In this document: piece after piece, positions 44,640 to 54,893 of the stretch
Layout of the letters: the number at the start of each line of letters is the position of its first letter
Numbering within the stretch: the first letter of the stretch is position 1
From: Siphonodentalium dalli
Taxonomy: Eukaryota; Mollusca; Scaphopoda; Gadilida; Siphonodentaliidae
Direction: 5' to 3'
Assembly: GCA_032622095.1 (NCBI GenBank)
Contig: CP136062.1
Location: forward strand, 164,756,590-164,820,589
Length of the DNA stretch: 64,000 nucleotides
Made by a program: the position numbers and the translations under genes
Notes under the pieces: model-generated
Told to the model about the DNA's origin: nothing
The model's database searches: none
What the model saw: the letters and a program-made list of their open reading frames with translations, nothing else

Positions 44640-45300
44640 AAATGTTCTTGTAGTTTGATTTTCAAACAATTAATTGGGGGGGATTTATTGTTTTTGGACC
44701 AATATTTGCATATTTTCCTTCTTTTGGTAAAAAATTTGGACTGAAATGGCCATCAGTTAGAAAATTTCCAACCTTAGGGGGTGTCAGGTTGGAAATTTGC
44801 AACACTTGGAAAGCTTGTGTCCTAGTCCCTCCCCCATGGCCAGTCAAAAACTTCTAGTTAATTTAAGAAAACAATATTGTCCTTCATTTGGTCAAAATTG
44901 TCACTAGAATTGTCATATGTTGGAAATATTTTCCAACCTATATGTCGGGGTGTCAGGTTTGAAATTTCAAACTCTATGAATGGTTGAGGCTAGTCTAGAT
45001 ACTAGGATTTTGCGATTTTCTTGTTCATATTTCAAAATTTCCGAACAACGCGGCGTGTTCGGCCCGATGTGTCCTGGTCCCTCCCCGTGGCCAACATAAA
45101 ACTGCTAATGAGTTTAAGAAAACAATATTTTACTACATTTGGTTAAAATTGTTACTGAAATGGTCATCATTTGGAAATTTTTCGAACTAAGGGAGAGTAT
45201 GAGGTTTGAAATTTCCAACACTAGGAAAGCTTGGGGTCAGTCTATAGATGCTAGGATTTTGCGATTTACTTGTTTAGTTTTCAAAATTTTCTCACACCGG
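44640..45300. repeat. ~250 bp tandem repeat, about 2.5 copies
   Basis: Three related blocks share aaatggtcatcatttggaaa, gtgtcaggtttgaaatttc, caacactaggaaagcttg, tctagatactaggattttgc and cctggtccctcccc.tggcc. Divergence is moderate. Confidence 0.75.
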
Positions 45301-45763
45301 GCCGAACAACCATGATACACATGTAGTCCCATGAGGGTCAATTAAAATATGGTCCAATGATGACTAATTATAATATTCCCCTCCCCCATGAGTATCAATT
45401 AAAACATGGTCACAGGAAGGGTGGTAATTTCAGAACATTCTTCAATTCATATAGCATTTTGATATATCCTCGGTACACATTAATAAAAATGATGTTTAGA
45501 AATAGGCCACAATGTATGTTAAACAACCAATGTGAAGGGTTAGTGTTTGCACTTTTCTTAATAACATCTCTATTCATAGCTCCGATGTATTCCGCATACA
45601 AAGAAATGAAAAGTCAATATTTACAAACAACACGAAGGGGTAACCATATCCCAATTCATTTAGAATATAGGTAAATATTAATAACAATTAAATTTTAATT
45701 ATTTATCACTCACATTTTAGAACGCCTGTGAATTAAGACAACATAAATGTCCAAATATTAAAA

Positions 45764-46198
45764 ATATGTGACCCGCCATATCAAATCCAGTCGGAAGTCG
45801 GGATTTTTTTACCCTGTGCCAATGCATTCTCTTATATATGCGAGTCGACCATAGGTCGCTTCGCATATATAAGAGAATGCATTGGCCTAACAATTTTTTA
45901 TCATGTTTTTTAAATAAATGTTTCTTACAATTTTTAGGACATAAAGTAAAAAACATCCATTACCCTGCAGGGAGCCCCACACATATATAGAAGCATATAG
46001 AAGAGTGTCGTCTGCTCATGTTTGTCTGGGGCTCTGTATGGGTGAAATTATAAAATTGTTAAAGAATACAAGAACAAATTATTAAAATTGTAAAAAATTG
46101 TTAGGCCTATGTTCGACTCGCATATATAAGAGAATGCATTGGCACAGGGTAAAAAAAATCCCGACTTCCGACTGGATTTGATATGGTGGGTCACATAT
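45764..46198. mobile_element. 435 bp MITE with ~85 bp near-perfect TIRs
   Basis: Left end atatgtgacccgccatatca (45764) and right end tgatatggtgggtcacatat are inverted copies for about 85 bases, including tcggaagtcgggattttttt and gccaatgcattctcttatat. The last motif occurs again inside the element and in isolated pieces at 36030, 36285, 57850 and 59930, so it marks a dispersed family. No duplication of flanking bases is clear. Confidence 0.85.
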
Positions 46199-46967
46199 GT
46201 CTAATCCGAATCGTCTAATTTGTTGGACTACCGACTTCCCGTTATTCATATAACTATACGCACCTGTAAGGTTCCGAGGCTGTTTGTATCTGGTAAGTCC
46301 TTGGTGACCAAATATGGCTTTTTCAGGACGGTGTCGGTGGGAGGAGCGCCACTGCGAGTGATGTTCCCCATCGTGGGGAATTATCGAGGTATATATAATC
46401 TCTCCCTGAAATTCAGAACACCAAAATCAAATAAACCTTTTCACAACAAGATGTGGTTTGACGGTGCACTAAAGGAAAAACGCAAAACACTTGAACTAAA
46501 AGCTCGCATTATGTCCAATGATCCATAACATAGATCAAAAAGAGACAACTATTTCAAAACTTATCGTGTTTATAGAACATAGCTAAAGGCCAAACGCAAA
46601 CAATTTAGGTCCTCCTTACTTGATAAACTAGACAACATGCGATATAATAGCCCAAAAGAATATTGGAAATTACTGAAACGTCTTAAAAACGAGGAAAGTG
46701 GTGGTGAAATTTCTCCGGAAAGTAACATAGACCACATGTCATGGACTAATCACTTTAAAAATCTCAACATATTACATGAGAACTTTACAGAAAGAAACCA
46801 TGCTTTAGAACTAAATCTAGTAGATTTAGAAAAGCAGATAACCTTCTCTGAAATTGATTACCGCATTTCAAATGAAGAGATTAATCAAGGATAGAAAAGC
46901 TTAAAAAGCAATAAGGCAGTGGGGCTTGACTCTCTGTCGAACCAAATGTTAAAGTCGGGCTCACAAG

Positions 46968-47467
46968 TACGGAAGCGTATTCGGGACATGGTAGAAAAAA
47001 ATTAAAGTCAAAATTTTGACTTTATAAACTCAATATTTTGACTTTTTATCTCGAAATTGTGACTTTCAAACTCAAAATTTTGACTTTTTATCTCGAAACT
47101 TCGACTTTCTAAGTCAAAATTTTGACTTTTTATCTCGAAATGTTGACTTTATAAACTCAAAATTTTGACTTTTTATCTCGAAATTTCGACTTTCTAAGTC
47201 AAAATTTTGACTTTTTATCTCGAAATTTCGACTTAGTTAGACCTATTGTTAGACCTATTCCGTACTTTCATTTTCATACCCACTTCATGAAACTTTTGAG
47301 TTTATAAAGTCAAAATTTCGAGATAAAAAGTCAAAATTTGGAGTTTGAAAGTCAAAATTTCGAGATAAAAAGTCAAAATTTTGAGTTTATAAAGTCAAAA
47401 TTTTGAGATAAAAAGTCAAAATTTACACTTTATTTCTTTTCTACCATGTCCCGAATACGCTTCCGTA
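46968..47467. mobile_element. 500 bp element, 31 bp perfect TIR, 6 bp TSD
   Basis: Ends TACGGAAGCGTATTCGGGAC... and its exact complement over 31 bases. CACAAG flanks both sides (46962-46967, 47468-47473) as a perfect 6-base duplication, and the LINE coding frame is restored by removing the element plus one copy. The interior is a tandem and inverted array of tcaaaattttgactttttat and ctcgaaatttcgacttt units. No coding. The superfamily is not obvious from the termini. Confidence 0.88.
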
Positions 47468-47802
47468 CACAAGACTTAATCAAATGTTACAACACACTGT
47501 TTAACTTGGCTTTTTCACACAGTGTTTATCCACCAGAATGGACCAAAGGCTATATCATTCCTATTTTTAAGCAAGGAGATCGCTCAGAGTCTCAGACCCT
47601 AACAATTACAGGGGCATTACCATAAACTCATGTCTAGGGAAACTATTCAACAAAATCCTCAATGATAGACTGAACAAATACTTAGAACAAAATCACATTC
47701 TGTCAGATAACCAAGCAGGTTTCAGAAAAAACTTTAGAACGACAGACCATATGTTTATCCTTAAGTGATTACTAGACCGGTACACCTGTAACAAAGATAA
47801 TA

Positions 47803-48487
47803 GATAGAGAATACCTACGAGTTTTGGTTGAATACCCGAATTATCTCATGAGTGGGTGCAAGGAAGTACAGAATTTCCACGAGCGGCTGCAAGCCGCGAG
47901 TGGAAATTCTGTACTTCCTTGCACCCACGAATGAGATAATCCGGGTATTCAACCAAAACCCGTAGGTTTTCTTTTTATTATATGCGCTATAAACCGCACC
48001 AAAACTGCTAATTTTGTCCTACAGTTCACTTCAAATTGTTAGAAAGCTTCGACATTTGCATTTTGTTTACATTCCATCAATTGGTTTGCTCACCACCGAA
48101 TGACAAATATCGAGCATAGCCGCCATAAGAAATAGTCCCCATTGTTTTATTCTGAAATGATGCGAGAAAATTAATGTATACATAATTTAGTGATAAGAAT
48201 ATATTAAAACAAATGAGTTAACATTATAACAATTAAATAACAGTTTATGAACCGTGAAAATCAATAATTAAAACAATAGTCCGGCTGTTATTGATACGCT
48301 TTGAAACTTAATGTGATTCGCCGCTATAAACCGGAAGTAATCTCCGAAAAAGTAATACTATTGTGTTATCCATCGAGTCGGTCAGTGTTATCCATCGAGT
48401 CGGTCAGTGTTATCCATCGAGTCGGTCCAGGCGATGGATATAACGCTCTACGCCATGGCAATTTCCCACTATTTAATGGGGAAGCAT
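47803..48487. mobile_element. 685 bp insertion with a long foldback and 22 bp triplet repeat
   Basis: ATAATA flanks both sides (47797-47802 and 48488-48493), and the LINE RT frame continues across. Close to its left end is a hairpin of about 155 bases (47813-47970) with nearly perfect arms (ggttgaataccc, gtgggtgcaaggaagtacag, aatttccac...) and a GCGGCT-gca-AGCCGC tip. Near the right end tgttatccatcgagtcggtc is repeated three times in tandem (48369-48428), the last copy followed by cgatggata, which can pair with tatccatcg. No terminal inverted repeat and no coding region were seen. Confidence 0.7.
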
Positions 48488-48830
48488 ATAATAAACTTTA
48501 CTACTATTTCTTTGATCTGAGGAAAGCTTTTGAGAATGTTAGTCACCCAGGCATCCTCATAAAATTGATTAATCATAACATTGGTGGCAAATTTTATGAC
48601 ATAATAAAGAGTATGTACTCGGCTAATAAGATCTCAGTTAATATCAGTAACAGGATAAGTCCATATTTTGGCTCCGACCTCGGAGTGAAACAAGGTGGAA
48701 CATTGAGCCCGACCCTCTTTAATCTCTATGTAAATGATCTTCCGGGTCAATTCTCCTCTTGTGGCACATTCTCAGCTAAATTGGCCCAATGCGCAATTTT
48801 CGTGTCGCTGTTGATTTTCGGAAAGAAAAA

Positions 48831-50199
48831 GGGTGACATATTTGACATGCTATCCTAAGTTTTACAACATAAGATCATATCAAATGAATAAATATCACCA
48901 CTGGCTCATAATGCCTCTTCCTGCGCGTCCACGTTACATCATGACCCAAAACACCCTGTCGCAAGCTGTATGTGAAACGTCGCGACCAGCCGATTCCGCG
49001 TTTTTACCATCCGCTGCGGAACGTGATATCGCCTATTTAAACCACAAGACACGTGCGTTAGCACACATTCATAGACACTAAACCCTGGATAATTTCCACA
49101 GTTTTATGACTTCAGGAGTGGCTGTCGCAAAAATATGCGACAGAATACGTTACCGACGAAATAGCTCTCATACATGGCTCTTGAAATTGTTTTTACAACA
49201 TGGAATACTCAGTAAAAGTGAACACGAAGACAATACATTATCTATGTAATGACCACTCAGTTCAGTTTGCCGCCTAGTGTTCGAAGGAATTCCATAAGTA
49301 ACGCCACTTTAGAATGGTACGGAAATTTTGCGACAGATACGTTACCAAGCTTTTACCCTGCATCTCCAAAACGGTTGGGAGTAGTTTATTTACTCATACT
49401 CAGTTGTTTACACATTACATATAGTTTATTATACACATCGCATATTTAGACCAGTTGGAAGTTTTTATGAACTGCCACTGAAATAAGTGTTGGATTCCGA
49501 CAGAATACGTTACCGACATAATACGTTATCGTTTATATTAAAAATCCACTGTAGCAATCTAAGCCAGAGTTGTTTACAGATTTACAAGAATCGTGTAAAA
49601 AATCGGTGTTTTAACAGCCTCACTATCCCAGAGAAAGGATTCTGACGTTGGGAGAGCTTGCTCTTGTTGGCCATACTTCGCTCTTGAAAATCAGTAGGCT
49701 ATCGTATAATGCTATGTAATATGGCAATTTTGAGCATGGATTTGGACAAGCTTCATGAATAATGGTCGAACTCTCAGCGGCTGTTGGTCTATATATAGGC
49801 CTATGTGCGCTCAATATGGTGTAGCTTGTTGTATTTTCCCATATTGCATTTGGCAAGTAAGGGTTAATAAACGTGCATGAGAGACCAAAGCAGCGTAGTT
49901 AGCAGACACACCCATGTCTGTACGCGATTTATAGTATTTTGAAAGAGAACATCCAAGTAAAGCTGAAAACTGACTCCAGTTGTAAAGGTTGGCAAGATTG
50001 TCCAGGTAAGTGCACAGCATTAATAATTCCCATGTTTTATTAAAGTAATGCATTTATTTAGAATTATAGATCAGTGTGTTGTGCCGAGTAGAGGCCACTT
50101 GAATATGTCGTCTGCTTCACATACCAGATTACCAGTAATAATGTTTTCAGTGCAAATGGCTAATGTTGTACTGAAAATTAATATCAGTGGCGATCCTTT
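48831..50199. other. No gene recognised
   Basis: Phrase cgacagaatacgttaccgac occurs at 49138 and 49500, with a looser copy at 49331, so a dispersed repeat with ~180 base spacing is present. The open frame on the minus strand at 49811-50053 has no recognisable domain. Confidence 0.35.
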
Positions 50200-50353
50200 A
50201 AAATCAACGCAGTATAATTAAATATAAAAAAACAAAGAAAATGTGAAAACAATAACAAAAAACTTTTGAATGCCTCTCAGCTGGTTCGATCCCATGTCGC
50301 CAGGTTTGTAGTCCGATGCATGGTAGAACCACTCGGCTACGGCGACGCTGCGT
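50200..50353 (-). repeat. tRNA-derived SINE (Ser/Leu-like head)
   Basis: The minus strand from about 50353 reads gtcgccgtagccgagtggtt, with an A-box (TAGCCGAGTGG) like tRNA-Ser/Leu, then an anticodon-arm-like cggactacaaacctg, then gatcgaacc, a match to the B-box GWTCRANNC about 40 bases on. The body that follows (atttaattatactgcgttga..., 50200-50270) recurs diverged at 50603-50720, where the B-box part reads gagatcaaat. Stems pair poorly, so it is not a functional tRNA. Confidence 0.55.
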
Positions 50354-51805
50354 TAAAACTGTTGACGGTTGATAGTTATGTTAATCTCATTGAATATAAC
50401 TCGTTTTGCAGATAAAGGAAGTACTGAGTCTCAACTTAATATTAGAGATCCTTGATGAAAGTTAAACTTTTGCATGCACGAGCCAGATAATTTTTAAATG
50501 CCACATACAGTCGCATTCGCCTTTGTCTTCTGTGGTGTAGATACTTGATGCACGACTCTTGAATATTCATGAACCGTCGATTGCCGGATCATAACGGTCT
50601 TTTAAAATCAACTTAGTATCATTATATATTTTTAAAAAACGAAAAATAAAGAAAGAAAAAAAAGAAAAAGAGTACTGAACGCCATTCAGATGATTTGATC
50701 TCACGCAGCCAGAATCTGCTCCAATTGTCCTAAACATAATCATAATACTGACAATCTTTTAACAACAATTAACATTCTGCTATTTCTATGTTTCTATGTG
50801 CGTATATATTTGGCTTCCATAAAACTCTCATTCTAGTTCATTGCTGACCTATTCACAACAGACAAAAACAATTCCCTTGTTAATATTAGACACAAGGGTG
50901 ATAATGGGCCTCAATCATTTGACATAGCTTCCAAGAACAAAAATGTGAATTTTAAACAAACACAAGTTAAACATTCAGAAAAATTACATATTCTTATTGT
51001 AGACATCCCAAGAATAATAAAAACGTTGTGGAAAAAATGTGCCACTGTTGAATGAGCAAGTTCCCGTGAAACATGTACACTATTGGACAGACTCACCTAC
51101 TTCCCAATATCGGAACAAACATATTCACCGCTGTTCGCCACCATGCTCAAATCTTCGGAATAACAGCTTCATGGAACTATTTTGAAGCTGGGCACGGGAA
51201 AGGTCGGTTGCATTTTGTAACTTAGCACGTATACACACATATTTTAGGTTAAGTGTAATGTCAACATAATGTTTATAAAACAAATTGATTTGATAGCGAG
51301 TGTGAACATTTAAAGTTGCTTTGATTATGTTGTTCACCATTTCACTCAAGCTACATAAAGACACCAAAATCATGCAGAATAGATGCGAGGAACGTTCCAC
51401 TGGCCGGCCTCCACAATATACAAGTACGCCCGTGTTGTACATCAACGTTATATACTAATATAGTATTATAAGTGAAGTATAACAGGGATGTACACGTAGA
51501 AATGAGGATATGGGCAGCGGTATGCGTTAGAATCCGTTACGAAAAATTCGCATGCAATTATATAGGTTAAGTTTTCATCTATGTAAACACATACTCTGAT
51601 CCTGTTGTGCGAGAGAAACTCAACTAAATGAATAGTTTATTGTTCGAACGTCACCATTGAATTACAAACACACTCTTACTGCAGAAAAGGCGAGTCTTTA
51701 GACGACTTTCATAAAACAAAATATAATTTAAAAATTTATATCGCGTTAATTGAATCAGGCTTTTACACTTTTATGGCATGCACGTTGCTTTTCTTTATTT
51801 TTCAG
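50354..51805. other. No gene recognised; second diverged SINE copy at 50600-50720
   Basis: Apart from the SINE-like copy, nothing coding was recognised. The 106-codon minus-strand frame at 51125-51445 has no known motif. Confidence 0.35.
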
Positions 51806-52305
51806 GCCCGTGCGACGGGATCGGCGGAACTGTGAAACGACGTGCGTCTGATACCGTCAAGCAACAGAAAACTGTTATAAAGATGCCATGGATATTTTTT
51901 AATGGACAGAAGGACAGTCTACCATCACGCCTGTATTTTACTCAAATACAGAATATGAAAGTGCCCAGAAGTTTCTGGGTAATTTATCACCCAAAACCGT
52001 TCCAAACACAATGAAACTTCATTCCATAATGGCCACAAACAACCTGCTGTTTGTCAGATATATATCATGCTATTGCTCCAATTGTAGGGAGTTGCAGCCT
52101 TCCTGTGGAATTTACAAATGGCCAAATGCAAAGTTGTTTATCCAGTGAGCTGTTACATCGCCGCCAAGTACGATGGTGACTGGTACGTCGGAAAGGTCAT
52201 GGAACTGGAAGATGATGGCGAATTGTATGTTTCGTTCATGACGAAACACTACCAACGGTCTGACCAGGTTCCGTTGGCCCTCTGTTGCAGATGAACTACT
52301 AGTAC
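51806..52305 (+). pseudogene. Conserved 'GPCDGIGGTVKR' protein fragment, decayed
   Basis: After a strong acceptor (ctttatttttcag, ending 51805) the plus strand reads GPCDGIGGTVKRRASDTVKQ and continues to about 51950. A frame change then gives AQKFLGNLSPKTVPNTMKLH and a FVRYISCYCSNC run with CxC-x2-C, and a second frame change gives AAKYDGDWYVGKVMELEDDG. The same three blocks (hGKGpcDGiGGtvKR; H.i ... SC.C..C; Y...wYVG.V) occur in order in multi-copy, transposon-associated proteins of invertebrates and fish. I recognise the block order but not a settled name or function. No start codon and at least two frameshifts. Confidence 0.6.
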
Positions 52306-52323
52306 ACACCGACACTATTACTA

Positions 52324-52551
52324 TAAACAGAAAGAATATTAAAATATAGGCAGACTTTGTTCATAGATATCGCGTAAATAATATGCGAGTGTCAAGTTTG
52401 TACGCTTTGTTATGTAAACAAAAACCAAAAATGTTAAAGAACCTGGCATTTGTTTACATAACACAGCGTACGGACTACTAACATATTATTTACGCGATAT
52501 TTATATCTGGTATAAGAACAAAAGATTTATTTTTAATATTCTTTCTGTTTA
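52324..52551. mobile_element. 228 bp MITE, 'taaacagaaagaat' ends
   Basis: taaacagaaagaatattaaa at the left is complemented by tttttaatattctttctgttta at the right. Inner matches include atatcgcgtaaataatatg and tatgtaaacaaa. A diverged relative lies at about 56163-56540. Confidence 0.78.
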
Positions 52552-53209
52552 TGATGGTTTTTAACGGGTGTGACCATTTAAAAGATGGATTATCTCTTTA
52601 AATAACAAATTTAAATAGTTCCCTGGATATGAAATAATACGCTCGAGTTGGAAATCCCTGCCCGGAAACGGTTCTATCAATTAATATTGATTTTATTTCG
52701 AATATTTTATTATAAAATGAGATGAATAAATTGGACACGTAATTCTATTTTTAGACCAGACCATTCAGGCGATAACATATATCGATAGCGATTAATATGA
52801 CCATACGTAAACGTAATAAAGCCCACGTAGATTAAATCTGGCAGTTTGCGATCCAAAATACATTTATAATAATTACCGCTTTTGAATTATACTGGTATCG
52901 AAATTAGTCGACGAAAGATAAAGGGAAATAATGACATTTCTTCCTGTGCTCAAATAGAACTTTCGAAGAGGTGTTCTTTTGTGCGACACTGTTCACATGT
53001 TCACAACATGGTATCTACTCTGTGTTTACTGGTAACACCGACGATCAGGTCTGCTTGACAGCGTGGAGATATAAAAAATTACAGTACAATATGCTCCAAG
53101 TTGTGTGTTGAAATTCTGCACTACATTTGCATAAATTGGAGGGAATTGTGTGAGCACATGGTGACGTCATATAGTATAGTACAGTTCACAATCTGAAGGA
53201 ACAAGGCCA
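52552..53209. other. No gene recognised
   Basis: AT-rich sequence without a definable pattern. Confidence 0.35.
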
Positions 53210-54893
53210 TATCCCAACTAAAGAACACATGTGTGACATTAGGAACTAACCATGCACGATTGAACATAGTGACATTAACCGATTGACAGACCCATGTCAC
53301 AGTGTATGTCGCAAGCATATGAACGCATACATTTGACACTATATCAAAATGTGGGGTACATACACAAAACCGCACGCGTGTGTTACTTGTATCAGTATAT
53401 CGAACGATTGCAATGTGTAAGGACCGCACGTTCAGCCAATACCCTAAGTGTCATCCTTACGCGACACAGGCATGCACATAATTCCCAAAATCCAGTCATA
53501 CCAGATCGAGAATATTGTACCCAATTACTGGTTATGTCACACCGTTATAAGACGTTATTTGCTTGTGTAAAGCGTTCCTACATCAATAATGTGTACACTG
53601 CTACTACGTCAATAAAGCTATTTTTAGTCAATATATATACCAGGATATGTTGATCAACTTGGGAACGCAATGTGAAATTAAGAAGTAGCCACGATTGAAT
53701 ACAATGTACCACTACCGGTTGGACAGACTATTGCCATAACTAGTGTATGTCGCAAGCATATGGATGCACTTATGACACGATATCAATGTCGCACGCTTGG
53801 TATGGAATATATACACAAAACTACGCGTGTGGGTTACTGTTGTCAGTATATCGGACGAGTTCAATGGCGTAGGATAGCACAATCTGCCAAAAAACATTAT
53901 TGTTCTCCTTAAGATACGCATGCATGAGTATCATACACTATCGGCCAGTAACACACATGCAATTTGGTCTGTTTACCACACGTTCGATCGATATATTCTA
54001 ACTGACTCTTCCCCACCGATGTCTCTATATCCCTTCAAGATAGATGTTGCCTAACACTGTTTCTTGAATGAAAGTGCTCAATTTCAGGTTAAAAAAAACG
54101 CATAGATTTAATCATAAAACCTGCATTTTAGTGACTTCATTTGTATATTTCATGCGATAATTGTCATATCTGCTTCAAAATAATACGGACAACAAACACC
54201 ATCAGCACCAACATTCAGTCATACACGTAGTCGAGAATACTGTACCCAATTACTGGTTATGTAAACATTTTAAGGCTTTATTTTGTGTACACTTTGTGCA
54301 CTGTGCTACTATACGTCAATAAAGCAATGTTCAGTCCATATGCGAGGATCCATTGATCGATGTCGCAACCATGGCATGTGAGCGCCCCTTCCGGAATATC
54401 GACTTATCCCAACTCTAGAACGCAATGTGAAATTAAGAATTAGCCACGATTGAACATAGTATACCACTAACGGTTTGTCAAACTATTGTCATATACTGTA
54501 TGTCGCACGCGTATGGACGCACTTGACACGACATCAATATCGCACGCTTGGTACGGAATATATACACAAAATCGCATGCGCGAGTTACAGTCGCCGTATA
54601 TCGGACGAGTGCAATGGCGTAATGATCGCACGATCAGTCAAATTGAAATTGTTATCCTTACGCGACGCATGCAAGAATGTCATATACCAGGGACCACTAA
54701 CATGTTCATATGCGGGGCTGTTAATCACACGCTGGAACGGCTTATTCTAACTGACGCTTCCCCACAAGTGTCTCTACATCCCTGCATTGTGGATGTTGCT
54801 TAACACAGTTTCTTCAATGAAAGTGCCAAAATATATATAACGATTTAAACTCATAGATTTATTCACACAACCTGGAAATTTTAAGCATTTAGT

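Larger units (their letters stand above)
46380..48830 (+). pseudogene. LINE endonuclease linker and reverse transcriptase, twice interrupted
   Basis: The plus strand reads KMWFDGALKEKRKTLELKAR (46450-46510), a RRAK-type linker, then SPKEYWKLLKRLKNEESGGE and SNKAVGLDSLSNQMLKSGSQ. After a 500-base insertion comes YNTLFNLAFSHSVYPPEWTK, IPIFKQGDRSE, NNYRGITINSCLGKLFNKIL and SDNQAGFRKNFRTTDHMF. After a second insertion it reads FFDLRKAFENVSHPGILI (first catalytic Asp) and GVKQGGTLSPTLFNLYVNDL. It is lost before the YxDD box near 48800. The target site of both insertions can be read because the RT frame continues across each. Confidence 0.85.

Noticed and set aside
50270-50353. A functional tRNA-Ser or tRNA-Leu gene
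   Set aside because: A- and B-boxes are present but acceptor and T stems do not pair and the body repeats nearby; SINE is the better reading.
53121-54803. Frames of 90-120 codons in the tandem repeat
   Set aside because: They are not conserved in frame between the repeat units.
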